Shown here: one piece after another, positions 15,366-24,013 of the stretch
Numbering within the stretch: the stretch's first letter is position 1
Layout of the letters: each line of letters begins with the position of its first letter
Assembly: GCF_014534645.1 (NCBI RefSeq)
Contig: NZ_JACVQF010000182.1
Location: forward strand, 62,001-126,000
DNA from: Streptomyces griseicoloratus
GTDB taxonomy: Bacteria > Actinomycetota > Actinomycetes > Streptomycetales > Streptomycetaceae
DNA length: 64,000 nucleotides
Direction: 5' to 3'
Translations under genes and position numbers: made by a program
Notes under the pieces: model-generated
Told to the model about the DNA's origin: nothing
Database searches by the model: none
What the model saw: the letters and a program-made list of their open reading frames with translations, nothing else

Positions 15366-17597
15366 TCAGGTCACAGGGGTGAGGACGACGGGTACGCCGT
15401 TGAGGACCGCGTTGCCCGACAGCGGGTCGAGCAGGCTGCCGTCGAGGAGCTGGTTGACGTTGGCTCCGGGGACGGTGGCGGCGTGGGTCAGGCGGGTTCC
15501 GGGCCGGTCGTGGCCCCAGCCGTGCGGGAGGCTCACCACGCCCGGCCGGACGGTGTCCGTGACCTCGGCGGGCGCGGTCACCTCTCCCCCGGCGCCCTTG
15601 ACGCGTACGGCCGCCCCGTCCCGTACGCCGAGCCGTTCGGCGTCCGCGGGGTGGATGTGCAGGGTGCAGCGGTTGGAACCGCCGGTGAGGGCCGGGATGT
15701 TGTGCATCCAGCTGTTGTTGGACCGCAGGTGGCGGCGGCCGACGAGGACGAGTCCGTCCGGGCGCCGGTCCAGGGCGGCGCGGAGCCTGGGCAGGTCGCC
15801 GGCGATCGGCTCCGGCAGCAGTTCCACCTTGCCGCTGCGGGTCTTCAGCGGCTGCGGCAGGCGCGGGCGCAGCGGGCCGAGGTCGATGCCGTGCGGGTGG
15901 GCGAGCAGGAGCCGGAGGGACAGGCCGTCGGGGCGTGCGCCGAAGCCGTCGCCGTAGGGGCCGAGGCGCAGCATCATGTCGAGCCGCCGCTCGGGGCCGT
16001 TGTCGCCGGTGAGCTGTGCGGCGAGCTCGCGCGGGTCGCGTCCGTGCACGGGCGAGTGCGGGTCCTGGACCGCCTTGCCGAGGGTCTGCTCGACGACCAT
16101 GGCGTCGACGGCGGCGGGGTCGGCGCCGTGCATGCCGGTCGCGGCGAGGATCAGCCGGGCCATGATCTCGGTCTCGGCCATGCGGCCGGGCTCCAGCGGC
16201 ACGGCGGGGCGGGTGTAGCGGACCTGGTTGCGCACGGCGAGGGTGTTGAAGGCGAAGTCGTGGTGCGGGCTCTGGGCGGGCGGGGGCGGCGGCAGGACGA
16301 CGTGGGCGTGGCGGGAGGTCTCGTTCAGGTAGGGGTCGACGCTCACCATGAAGTCGAGCGAGTCCAGCGCCTTGTCGAGGCGGTCGCCGTCGGGTGCGGA
16401 CAGCACGGGGTTGGCGGCGACGGCGACGAGCGCGCGGACCGGCTCGCCCTCGTCGGTGGCGGTGTCGATCTCCTCGGCGAGGGCCGACAGGGGCAGTTCG
16501 CCCTTCGCCTCCGGGTGTCCGCTCACCCGGGAGCGCCAGCGGCCGAGCGCGAAGCCCCGGCCGGGCCCGGCGGGGCGCGGGGTCTTGTCGGTGGCGGCCT
16601 GCGGGAAGAGGGCGCCACCGGGCCGGTCGAGGTTGCCGGTGAGGATGTTGAGGACGTCGACGAGCCAGCTGGCGAGGGTGCCGTGCGGGACGGTGCAGCT
16701 GCCGATCCGGCCGTAGACGGCGGCGGTGGGGGCGGCGGCGAGCTCCCGGGCGAGGGCGCGGATCGTGGCGGCGTCCACGTCGCAGGCGCCGGCGACGGCC
16801 TCGGGGGTGAAGTCGCCGAGGGCGGCGGCGAGTTCCCCGACGCCCTCGACGTGCGGGGCCAGTGCTCCGAGGGCGGCCAGGTCCTCCTCGAACAGGACGT
16901 GCGCCATCGCCGCGAGGAGCAGCGCGTCGGCGCCGGGGCGGATCGCCACGTGCCGGTCGGCGAGCCGGGCGGTGCGGGTGCGGCGCGGGTCGATGACGGT
17001 GAGGGTGCCGCCGCGGGCCTTGAGCGCCTTGAGCCGGCCCGGGAAGTCGGGGGCGGTGCACAGGCTGCCGTTGGACTCCAGGGGGTTGGCGCCGATGAGC
17101 AGCAGGTGGTCGGTGCGGTCCAGGTCGGGTACGGGGATCGCGTTCGCGTCGCCGTAGAGCAGTCCGCTGGAGACGTGCTTGGGCATCTGGTCGACCGTGG
17201 AGGCGGTGAAGAGGCTGCGGGTGCCGAGGGCGCCGAGCAGGACCGGCGGGTACAGGGCGCCGGCCACCGTGTGCACGTTGGGGTTGCCGAGCACGACGCC
17301 GACGGCGTGCGGCCCGTACCGCTCGACGACGGGCCGGATGCCCGCCGCGACCGCGTCGAACGCCTCCTCCCAGGTCGCCTCGCGCAGCTCGCCGTCCCGG
17401 CGAACCAGGGGCGTGCGCAGCCGGTCGGGGTCGGAGTCGACGGCACCGAAGGAGGCGCCCTTGGGGCAGATGAAGCCGCGGCTGAAGACGTCCTCGCGGT
17501 CACCGCGGGCGGCGGTGACCCGGGTTCCGTCGACGGTGAGGGTCAGGCCGCAGGTGGCCTCGCACAGGGGGCAGATACGCAGGGCGGTGCGGGACAC
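15366..17597 (-). CDS. Molybdopterin-dependent oxidoreductase
   Basis: A 743-residue member of the DMSO-reductase/formate-dehydrogenase superfamily, with one N-terminal [4Fe-4S] cluster and bis-MGD cofactor. The cluster motif is CPLCEATCG (residues 7-15) followed by GFICPKG near residue 46. Later segments include the LGNPNVH and GANPLESNGS cofactor contacts, and the C-terminal molybdopterin dinucleotide-binding domain has the HPADAERLG block. No Tat signal is present, so it is cytoplasmic. The GTG at 17597 is preferred because the cluster then sits at the very N-terminus. It has no small subunits beside it, so the electron partner and substrate are unknown. A TetR operator candidate lies just upstream. 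Confidence 0.9.
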   Translation of the reverse strand: MSRTALRICPLCEATCGLTLTVDGTRVTAARGDREDVFSRGFICPKGASFGAVDSDPDRLRTPLVRRDGELREATWEEAFDAVAAGIRPVVERYGPHAVGVVLGNPNVHTVAGALYPPVLLGALGTRSLFTASTVDQMPKHVSSGLLYGDANAIPVPDLDRTDHLLLIGANPLESNGSLCTAPDFPGRLKALKARGGTLTVIDPRRTRTARLADRHVAIRPGADALLLAAMAHVLFEEDLAALGALAPHVEGVGELAAALGDFTPEAVAGACDVDAATIRALARELAAAPTAAVYGRIGSCTVPHGTLASWLVDVLNILTGNLDRPGGALFPQAATDKTPRPAGPGRGFALGRWRSRVSGHPEAKGELPLSALAEEIDTATDEGEPVRALVAVAANPVLSAPDGDRLDKALDSLDFMVSVDPYLNETSRHAHVVLPPPPPAQSPHHDFAFNTLAVRNQVRYTRPAVPLEPGRMAETEIMARLILAATGMHGADPAAVDAMVVEQTLGKAVQDPHSPVHGRDPRELAAQLTGDNGPERRLDMMLRLGPYGDGFGARPDGLSLRLLLAHPHGIDLGPLRPRLPQPLKTRSGKVELLPEPIAGDLPRLRAALDRRPDGLVLVGRRHLRSNNSWMHNIPALTGGSNRCTLHIHPADAERLGVRDGAAVRVKGAGGEVTAPAEVTDTVRPGVVSLPHGWGHDRPGTRLTHAATVPGANVNQLLDGSLLDPLSGNAVLNGVPVVLTPVT

Positions 17598-17643
17598 GGG
17601 TCCTCCCGGAGGGCGGCGGCGATGGCGCACGGACACCGGCGAG

Positions 17644-17663
17644 CATACCGACCGGTAGGCATG
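17644..17663. promoter_or_regulatory. TetR-type operator candidate before the molybdoenzyme
   Basis: A 20-base palindrome centred on ACCGGT (CATACCGACC-GGTAGGCATG) matches its own reverse complement at 16 of 20 positions. It lies 47-66 bases upstream of the molybdoenzyme GTG and in the 111-base gap after the TetR stop. The TACCGACCGGT core resembles operators of many TetR proteins of Streptomyces. Confidence 0.6.
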
Positions 17664-17708
17664 CCGGGGAGGTCCCGTGGGAAGGCGGGCCGGTGAATTC
17701 CCCGTCCG

Positions 17709-18326
17709 TCAGTCGAGCACGCGCCCCAGGTACGCCCGCAGCAGCTCCCGGGCCTCCTCGATGACCTTCTCGTCCCCCTCCGGGTCGACCCGGAAGGCGA
17801 GTTGGACGAGGGTGTCGGCGGTCTCGACCGCGACGAGGAAGACGCGGCGCAGATCGTCGTCGGGGCGGCGGCCGAGGTAGCCGGAGAGCAGTTCGGTGAG
17901 CCGGTCGGCCATGCGGTGGTTGGGCTCGGCGTGCCGGTCGCCGATCGGGATCTGGTTGCCGAAGTCGACGAGGGAGAAACCGGGCACGGTCCGCTTCATC
18001 GCCAGGTACTCGTCGAGGACCACGTCCAGCGCCCGGCGCCAGCCGGCGTCGCCGGTCTCCTCCAGCCGCTCGGTCACGCGTTCGGCGTAGCGGTCCAGGT
18101 TGCGCTGGGCGAGTGCGTCGGCCATCTGCCGCTTGTTGCCGAAGAAGCGGTACACCGAACCGATGGGGACGCCCGCGCGCAGGGCCACGGCCCGGGTGCT
18201 CAGGGCGTCGTAGCCGACCTCGTCGAGGAGGTCGGCGCAGGCGTCGAGGATCCTGGTCAGCCGTTCGGCACTGCGCCGCTGCACGGGGGCACGGCGGAGC
18301 GAGGTCGCGTGGGGCACGGTGTTCAT
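17709..18326 (-). CDS. TetR-family transcriptional regulator
   Basis: A 205-residue TetR regulator. The DNA-binding segment (about residues 12-60) contains VGYDALSTRAVALRAGVP and VYRFFGNKRQM, a canonical TetR recognition helix ending in the Y-x-F-F/Y pattern. The ATG at 18326 is chosen because residues upstream in this frame are not family-like. It lies upstream of the molybdopterin oxidoreductase on the same strand, 111 bases away, with the palindrome at 17644-17663 between them. It is the likely controller of that enzyme. The C-terminal domain has the TetR_C type ending with ARELLRAYLGRVLD. The ligand is unknown. Confidence 0.9.
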   Translation of the reverse strand: MNTVPHATSLRRAPVQRRSAERLTRILDACADLLDEVGYDALSTRAVALRAGVPIGSVYRFFGNKRQMADALAQRNLDRYAERVTERLEETGDAGWRRALDVVLDEYLAMKRTVPGFSLVDFGNQIPIGDRHAEPNHRMADRLTELLSGYLGRRPDDDLRRVFLVAVETADTLVQLAFRVDPEGDEKVIEEARELLRAYLGRVLD

Positions 18327-18520
18327 GATGCCTTCCCGGCGCGGTCCGGTGAACTGTGACCTCCGGTACGACAACGGACACCGCCTCCGCTCACCGGACT
18401 CGTCCGGCGCATCGACCCTCCACGCCTTCGGGCAGCCCCCGTTCCCCGCTCACCACCGTCACGGCGATCCCACGGTCACCGTGACCACCACCGGCCCCGA
18501 GCCCCCTCCCGGCCTCGGGA

Positions 18521-19138
18521 TCACCGCGGTTCCGCGGACTCCGCCGACCCGGCGGCCTCCGCCGGCACCGCGGTCTCCCCCGGCCCGGCGGTCTCCGTCG
18601 GCACCGCGGTCTCCGCCGGCACCGCCGCATCCGTCGGCTCCGCGTCCGACGTCGTGATGTCCGCCGTGCTCTCGACGGGCTTGCCCTCGACGGCCCATAC
18701 GGTGCCGTCGTCGGCGTACAGGCGGACCGTGACGTGGTGCGTGCCGCGCGGTACGAGGCCGGCGGCGAGGCGGTACTGCGGACCGCGCAGGCGGGTGACG
18801 GGGGCGCCATTGAGGAAGAGGTGCGCCACACCGCGTCCGGCCACCGCCCTCGCCTCCGCGCCGGCCGGCGAGAACCTGAAGTTGCGCACGGTCAGCCGTA
18901 CGTCCCAGCCGTCGGCGGCGTCGGGATGCACCTCGATGCCGACCTCGGGCGCGTGCTCGCCGTCCACCTCCCGGTAGCGCCGGCCCTCCTCGTCGGTGTC
19001 GTCGAGGAGCCGGCCCACCGGCGTCAGCGACTCCCGGGTCTCCGGTTCGCCCCCATCACTGGAGCCACAGCCCACGGATCCGGTCAGCAGCAGGACACAG
19101 ACCGCGAGCGCGGCAAGTGCTCTCCGCGTCCACGACAT
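18521..19138 (-). CDS. Putative lipoprotein
   Basis: A 205-residue exported lipoprotein candidate. The signal peptide MSWTRRALAALAVCVLLLTG leads to the lipobox-like SVGC, with the likely acylated Cys near residue 24. The body contains a predicted beta-rich domain (residues about 55-160, with the block GVAHLFLNGAPVTRLRGPQY) that reads like a small carbohydrate- or metal-binding fold. The last 40 residues are low-complexity repeats of Ala, Glu, Thr and Pro. The ATG at 19138 gives the signal; upstream residues are non-hydrophobic. It is divergent from hmgA. Function unknown; the YHVTVR and LYADD strands suggest a surface or sensor role only weakly. Confidence 0.75.
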   Translation of the reverse strand: MSWTRRALAALAVCVLLLTGSVGCGSSDGGEPETRESLTPVGRLLDDTDEEGRRYREVDGEHAPEVGIEVHPDAADGWDVRLTVRNFRFSPAGAEARAVAGRGVAHLFLNGAPVTRLRGPQYRLAAGLVPRGTHHVTVRLYADDGTVWAVEGKPVESTADITTSDAEPTDAAVPAETAVPTETAGPGETAVPAEAAGSAESAEPR

Positions 19139-19252
19139 GCCCGGGAGGGTAGAACACGGGTCCGACGGCCGAATCCCCCTGGGGTCGGGTTCCGGGAACC
19201 CTCCCCGGGAGGACCACGTCCCGTACGACCTCTTGCGCCCGCGAAACCTCAA

Positions 19253-19272
19253 TCCTACGGTGTCCCATAGGA
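19253..19272. promoter_or_regulatory. Imperfect palindrome upstream of hmgA
   Basis: A 20-base dyad with TCCTA and TAGGA at its ends (TCCTACGGTG-TCCCATAGGA) matches its complement at 7 of 10 positions per arm. It lies 23-42 bases before the hmgA ATG and also upstream of the divergent lipoprotein gene. It is a plausible site for the HutC-type GntR regulator encoded just after hmgA. Confidence 0.4.
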
Positions 19273-19294
19273 ATCAGACGGCGAGGGAGCGATC

Positions 19295-20611
19295 ATGAGC
19301 GGGGACGCGCGGAAGACCGCGGAGGGGCTTGCCTACCTGTCCGGCTTCGGCAACGAGCACAGCTCGCAGGCCGTGCCGGGCGCACTGCCCGAGGGGCGCA
19401 ACTCGCCGCAGCGGGCCCCCCTGGGGCTGTACGCGGAGCAGCTCAGCGGCACGGCGTTCACCGAGCCCAGGGCGCACAACCGGCGCTCGTGGCTCTACCG
19501 GATCCGTCCCTCGGCCGCGCACCCGGCGTTCACCCGTACGGGCAACGGCGCGATCCGCACCGCGCCCTTCACACAGTGCGTGCCGGACCCGAACCGGCTG
19601 CGCTGGAACCCGCTGCCGACGCCCGGGGCCGGGACGGACTTCGTCGCGGGCCTGTGGACCCTCGGCGGCAACGGCGACGCGACCCAGCGCACCGGCATGG
19701 CCGTGCACCTGTACCACGCCACGGCCTCCATGGACCGCGTCTTCTCCGACGCCGACGGCGAGCTGCTGATCGTCCCGGAGCGCGGCGGGCTGCTGCTGCG
19801 CACCGAGTTCGGACTGCTGCACGCCGAGCCGGGCCACGTGGCGCTGATCCCGCGCGGGGTCCGCTTCCGCGTGGAGCTGCTGGACGAGGACGCCCGCGGC
19901 TACATCTGCGAGAACTACGGCGCCCCCTTCCGCCTCCCCGACCTCGGCCCGATCGGCGCCAACGGCCTGGCGAACGCCCGCGACTTCCGGGCGCCGGTCG
20001 CCGCGTACGAGGACACCGAGGGCCCGGTGGAGGTGGTCAACAAGTTCTGCGGCAACCTCTGGACGGCCGTCTACGACCACTCCCCGCTCGACGTCGTCGC
20101 CTGGCACGGCAACCATGTGCCGTACGTCTACGACCTGCGCCGGTTCAACGTGATCGGCACGATCTCCTACGACCACCCGGACCCGTCGATCTTCACGGTG
20201 CTCACCTCCCCGTCCGACACCCCCGGCCTCGCGGGCGTCGACTTCGTCGTCTTCGCGCCGCGCTGGCTGGTGGGCGAGGACACCTTCCGGCCGCCGTACT
20301 TCCACCGGAACGTGATGAGCGAGTACATGGGCCTGATCGAGGGGGCCTACGACGCGAAGGCGGAGGGCTTCGTGCCGGGCGGGGGCTCGCTGCACAACAT
20401 GATGTCGGCGCACGGCCCGGACCGGGAGACGTTCGACCGCGCGAGCGCTGCCGAGCTGAAGCCGCAGAAGATCGACGACGGGCTGGCGTTCATGTTCGAG
20501 ACGCGGTGGCCCGTGACCCTCACGCCCCAGGCGGCCCGCGCCGAGCACCTGCAACAGGGTTACGACGACGTCTGGCAGGGCCTGGAGCGTCACTTCCGCC
20601 CCTTGCACTGA
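19295..20611 (+). CDS. hmgA: Homogentisate 1,2-dioxygenase
   Basis: A 438-residue non-heme Fe(II) dioxygenase that opens homogentisate to maleylacetoacetate in tyrosine and phenylalanine breakdown. The N-terminal block [20 protein letters not shown] is diagnostic. The iron ligands lie in [14 protein letters not shown] (His, Glu) and a later His of [14 protein letters not shown] near residue 370. Length equals the family norm. It is preceded by the GAGGGAG ribosome site and the palindrome at 19253, and followed 27 bases later by a GntR regulator on the same strand, which may control it. Maleylacetoacetate isomerase and fumarylacetoacetase genes are not in the window, so the pathway continues elsewhere. 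Confidence 0.97.
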   Translation: MSGDARKTAEGLAYLSGFGNEHSSQAVPGALPEGRNSPQRAPLGLYAEQLSGTAFTEPRAHNRRSWLYRIRPSAAHPAFTRTGNGAIRTAPFTQCVPDPNRLRWNPLPTPGAGTDFVAGLWTLGGNGDATQRTGMAVHLYHATASMDRVFSDADGELLIVPERGGLLLRTEFGLLHAEPGHVALIPRGVRFRVELLDEDARGYICENYGAPFRLPDLGPIGANGLANARDFRAPVAAYEDTEGPVEVVNKFCGNLWTAVYDHSPLDVVAWHGNHVPYVYDLRRFNVIGTISYDHPDPSIFTVLTSPSDTPGLAGVDFVVFAPRWLVGEDTFRPPYFHRNVMSEYMGLIEGAYDAKAEGFVPGGGSLHNMMSAHGPDRETFDRASAAELKPQKIDDGLAFMFETRWPVTLTPQAARAEHLQQGYDDVWQGLERHFRPLH

Positions 20612-20638
20612 GGAATCCCCTACCGGTACGGATGGCCC

Positions 20639-21388
20639 GTGACCTCCTTCGCCCCGGACTCCATCGTCCTGAACCGCAAACTGCCGCTGTGGTACCAGGT
20701 GTCGCAGTCGCTGCGCGCCTCGATACTGGGCCGCTCGCCCCAGGACCCGCTGCGCCTGCCCACGGAGGAGCAGTTGGCGGGGCACTACGGGGTGAGCGTG
20801 CTGACCATGCGGCAGGCCCTGAAGGAGCTGGAGGACGAGGGGCTGATCACCCGCCACCGCCGGCGCGGCACGTTCATCGAGCCGCACGCCAGGCGGGGCT
20901 CCCCGGTGCGGCTGCTGGGCTCGGTGGACGCGATCGTGGCCCAGCAGTCCGGCATGCGCGCCGAGCTGCTGGACCACGGCACCGGCCCCGTGCCGCCCGA
21001 ACTCGCCGAGTACTTCCCGGACCTGGCCGAGGCGGCGACGTACCACCGGCTGCGCAGCGACGAGAAGACGGGTGAGCCGACCAACCACGCCCGCAACTAC
21101 GTCCGCCCCGAACTGGCGGCCCGCATCGACGCCGACGACCTCGCCCGCTGGCCGATGACCAAGGTGCTGCGGGACGTCGTGGGCATGGACATCAGCAGGA
21201 TCACCGACACCGTGGAGGCCCGCCTGGCCGACCCGGAGACGGCCAGGCTGCTGCAGGTCCCGCTGCTCAGCCCGATCCTGCACTACACGGGCATCACCTA
21301 CGACACGGCCGGCCGCGTGCTGGACGTGGCGGTCATCCACTACCGGGGGGACCGTTTCTCCTTCACGGTCACGCTGGATGCCACCTGA
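20639..21388 (+). CDS. GntR/HutC-family transcriptional regulator (UTRA domain)
   Basis: A 249-residue GntR regulator of the HutC subfamily. The winged helix covers about residues 17-85 (RLPTEEQLAGHYGVSVLTMRQALKELEDEGLI), followed by an effector-binding UTRA domain (about 95-245). The start is a GTG at 20639 encoding MTSFAPDS. It begins 27 bases after the hmgA stop and so is probably co-transcribed. Tight linkage to hmgA suggests it senses an aromatic catabolite and controls the homogentisate step, but no experimental parallel is claimed. A dyad at 19253 before hmgA is a candidate site. Confidence 0.92.
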   Translation: MTSFAPDSIVLNRKLPLWYQVSQSLRASILGRSPQDPLRLPTEEQLAGHYGVSVLTMRQALKELEDEGLITRHRRRGTFIEPHARRGSPVRLLGSVDAIVAQQSGMRAELLDHGTGPVPPELAEYFPDLAEAATYHRLRSDEKTGEPTNHARNYVRPELAARIDADDLARWPMTKVLRDVVGMDISRITDTVEARLADPETARLLQVPLLSPILHYTGITYDTAGRVLDVAVIHYRGDRFSFTVTLDAT

Positions 21389-21410
21389 GGCCGGGGCGGC
21401 CCGTCGTACG

Positions 21411-22568
21411 ATGCCCGGCGTGACGCACGACGACGCTCCGCCGCTGGCGGACCTCATGCCGTGGTCCGTCGCACCGCCGCGGCTCGGCCGGGGATGGCCG
21501 ACGGCCCCCGACGCGGCGTCCCTGAAGGCCCGCTGGGACGCGCTGATGAAGGCGGAGGGACCCGACCGCGAAGCCCTGTTCGAGCCCACGCGCGCACGGA
21601 CGCTCCACTCGGCGGTGGGGCGGCTGCCCGGCGGCTCGGGTGGCACGGAGCGGCTGGCGCGCGCCTCGGGCCCGTGCCCGGAGCCGGTACGTGTGCTGCG
21701 CGCGCCCTTCGACGAGCAGTGGCTGATCCCCGACCAGCGGCTGATCGACGCGGCCCGGCCGGAGCTGTGGCGGGTGGCCGACGAGCGTCAGGTGTTCGTC
21801 GTGGAGACCCCCGACGCCCCGGGCCCCCGGCTCCTCGCGACCTCACGGCTCCCGCTGCTCGGCCCCGCCCGCCTGCGCCCGCTCTACCGGCGCCCCGGCG
21901 CGGCGGAACCGAACCTCGCTCCCGGGCTGCTGGACCACCTGGGTACCCGCCTCGGCCGGCGTCCCGACCCGCTGGACGTCCTGGCCTGGATCGTGGCGGC
22001 CGTCCGCCGCGGCCCCGTGGTGCCGCTCACCGCGGACCCGGCGCTGTGGGAGCGCGGTGTCGAGCTCGGCCGCCGTGCGCTGTGGCTGATGCGGCGCGAC
22101 GGGGAGCGCCCCAAGCTGCCCGGCGGCCGTCGCCCCTACGTCCGCGCCCCGCTGCCCGCGCGGCCATCGGCCCTGCGCTACGACCGGGAGGAGGAGGCCC
22201 TCCACCTCGACGACGGCCGCATCTCCCCGGTGCCGCCCGGCGCCTGGGACTTCGAGGTGGGCGGGGTGCGCGTGCTGGAGCACTGGTTCGCGGCCCGCAC
22301 CGCCGAGGCCGAGGCGGGCACGCTCGCGGCGATCCGCCCGCCGGTGTGGCCGCAGGTGTGGACCTCCGAGCTGCTGGAACTGATCACGGTGCTCGCCCTG
22401 CTCGCCGAACTTCACCCGGAGCTGGAGGCGTTGACGGTGACGACGCCGATCACGGCGGCCGAGCTGCGCGAGGCGGGTGTCCTGCCGGTACCGGGCGGCG
22501 CACGCCGGCCGGCCTCCGTCCTGGACGGCCGGGAAGAGGGCCCGGAGGGCCAGTTGGCACTGCTGTAG
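21411..22568 (+). CDS. Orphan protein resembling a type ISP restriction enzyme specificity domain
   Basis: A 385-residue protein without signal peptide or membrane helix. Residues about 270-330 contain PPGAWDFEVGGVRVLEHWF followed by a hydrophobic helical stretch (LLELITVLALLAEL), a pattern I associate with the C-terminal target-recognition domain of type ISP restriction-modification enzymes (V-W-x-F-x-V-x-G-x-x-V-L-x-x-W). No methylase motif (NPPY) or helicase motif can be found in it or in its neighbours. The ATG at 21411 and the GTG at 21420 are both possible starts, with a poor ribosome site. It follows the GntR gene by 22 bases. Either an orphan DNA-binding domain or a remnant of a larger enzyme; function uncertain. 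Confidence 0.6.
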   Translation: MPGVTHDDAPPLADLMPWSVAPPRLGRGWPTAPDAASLKARWDALMKAEGPDREALFEPTRARTLHSAVGRLPGGSGGTERLARASGPCPEPVRVLRAPFDEQWLIPDQRLIDAARPELWRVADERQVFVVETPDAPGPRLLATSRLPLLGPARLRPLYRRPGAAEPNLAPGLLDHLGTRLGRRPDPLDVLAWIVAAVRRGPVVPLTADPALWERGVELGRRALWLMRRDGERPKLPGGRRPYVRAPLPARPSALRYDREEEALHLDDGRISPVPPGAWDFEVGGVRVLEHWFAARTAEAEAGTLAAIRPPVWPQVWTSELLELITVLALLAELHPELEALTVTTPITAAELREAGVLPVPGGARRPASVLDGREEGPEGQLALL

Positions 22569-22598
22569 GCCCCGACCGCTGGGCGAACCCGTCCGCGC

Positions 22599-22632
22599 CG
22601 CTCGCCGTGCACCGGTGCGCGCACGGCGAGCG
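22599..22632 (+). terminator. Hairpin terminator after the ISP-like gene
   Basis: A perfect 12-bp stem (CGCTCGCCGTGC and its complement) with a 10-base loop lies 31 bases after the stop of the preceding gene. A weaker hairpin (CGTCTCC/GGAGACG) follows near 22675-22702. There is no T-run, which is normal for the genus. Confidence 0.65.
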
Positions 22633-22821
22633 ATGAGGGATCGGGGTCCGGGAACAGCCCCACGGGCGGGGGCTCGTCTCCGTCACCGCCGGGCGGGGAG
22701 ACGGCGCGGGCGGGGACGTGCCCGCGCTCGGGATCACACCGGGCGCCGCCGCGTGCCGTGGGGATGAAGGACGGGTGCGCGGCGTCGCGCCGGGACGGTG
22801 TGACCGCCGGAGAGCGGGCCC

Positions 22822-23088
22822 TCAGTTGCCGAACAGCGAGCGGCGCAGCCGGCGCAGAGGCGCGAAGAGCGAGACCCGGCGCACCCGGGCGCCCCGGCTG
22901 CTGCGCTCGTGTCCGGTGTCACGCGCCGTCAGCTCACGCATCAGCGAGGTGGCCTCGACCGTCTCGCGCTGCGGGAGGGCGGGCCCTCCGAGCACCGAGA
23001 GATGCCGGTCGAGCCGCGAGCTGGTCGCACTGCTCCCGCAGGTGATCGCAGGGACCCTGGCCCTGCTGCGCACTGTTATCTGTTCCAT
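22822..23088 (-). CDS. Hypothetical protein, basic, 88 aa
   Basis: An 88-residue protein with ATG at 23088 (MEQITVRSR). It is rich in Arg and Ser, with a basic C-terminus (LFAPLRRLRRSLFGN) that could bind membrane lipid or nucleic acid. There is no signal peptide or clear transmembrane helix. I do not recognise a family. It lies downstream of the anti-sigma factor gene on the same strand, 115 bases away, so it may be part of that transcript. Third-position GC is typical, which supports it as real. Function cannot be inferred. Confidence 0.5.
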   Translation of the reverse strand: MEQITVRSRARVPAITCGSSATSSRLDRHLSVLGGPALPQRETVEATSLMRELTARDTGHERSSRGARVRRVSLFAPLRRLRRSLFGN

Positions 23089-23203
23089 GTCACTCCCCAC
23101 CCGTACGAGTCCACCCGGCCCGGGCAGGGTAACCCTATCGCCCCCTCGGGGCACGCGTGTATCGCGGGCGCAGGATTCACCTTCGCCGTAAGGGGGTTGA
23201 CGG

Positions 23204-24013
23204 TCACTCTCCGAATCCAACGGATTCCAGGGCGAGTTGGACGACCGGCCGACTCGTGGGCCGGGGCGACCCTCCTTCGGGCTCCACGGTCACGGCGAGT
23301 GACGTGGCGGTCCGGTCGAGGCCGGAGGCGGGCAGGGGTGTGTCGCCGTCCAGCAGTCCGAGCGAGCGCGGCTGCGCGCCGGGGCGCATGAGCCACAGCT
23401 GGTGCACACGGCCGCCCGCAGGATCGCCGTATCCGCTCAAGGTGACGACCGCCCGCCCCGTGGAGGCGGAGGCGATCACTCCGATCCCGCGGCCGCGGTC
23501 GTCCCGGCCGCCGGCCGCGCGGACGTCCGGGGCGGCGAGAACGTGGGCGATCTCACGCGCCCGGTCCCGCGCGGTGTCCAGCTCGTCCCGGGTCCGGTCG
23601 GCCTGCACGGCGAAGAGCGCGGCGACGACGAGGGCGGCGGCTGCCGTCGCCGTGGCGTACGGCACCAGCAGGGGGCGCGGCCGGCACGCACGGGGGCGCG
23701 CCGGCGGCTGACCGCCCCAGACGTGGGGCGGGAGCCGGAGCGCGCGCCCGGGATCGGGCGCGGGATCCTGGGGTGTCGTGCGTACGGCCGCCAGGACCCG
23801 GTCGCGCAGGGCGGCGGGTGCCGGCTCGGCGGTGGAACGGGACAGGCGGACGGTGTCCTCGGCCAGGTTCCGCACCTCGGCGGAGCAGCGGTCGCAGCCG
23901 TCCAGGTGCCGTTCGAAGCGGACCCGCTCGACGGGTTCCAGGGCGTCGAGCGCGTAGGGGGCCGCGAGCGAGTGGAGGCGGCCGCGGCGCGGCAGCCGGC
24001 CGGGCGGGCTCAT
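23204..24013 (-). CDS. rskA: Zinc-type anti-sigma factor, RskA family
   Basis: A 269-residue membrane anti-sigma factor. The cytoplasmic N-terminal zinc-binding anti-sigma domain shows the H-x3-C-x2-C signature in ERHLDGCDRCSAE near residue 38. A single transmembrane helix follows (about residues 118-138, TATAAAALVVAALFAV), and the outer part is the RskA domain with SGYGDPAGGRVHQLWLM. The start overlaps the sigma gene stop by 4 bases (ATGA), which implies translational coupling in a sigma/anti-sigma pair. Release of the sigma factor is expected by proteolysis or redox change of the zinc site. The signal is unknown. Confidence 0.92.
   Translation of the reverse strand: MSPPGRLPRRGRLHSLAAPYALDALEPVERVRFERHLDGCDRCSAEVRNLAEDTVRLSRSTAEPAPAALRDRVLAAVRTTPQDPAPDPGRALRLPPHVWGGQPPARPRACRPRPLLVPYATATAAAALVVAALFAVQADRTRDELDTARDRAREIAHVLAAPDVRAAGGRDDRGRGIGVIASASTGRAVVTLSGYGDPAGGRVHQLWLMRPGAQPRSLGLLDGDTPLPASGLDRTATSLAVTVEPEGGSPRPTSRPVVQLALESVGFGE

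Noticed and set aside
19274-21646. 790-codon open frame on the minus strand opposite hmgA and gntR
   Set aside because: It covers two well-recognised genes and shows only shadow composition without any domain.
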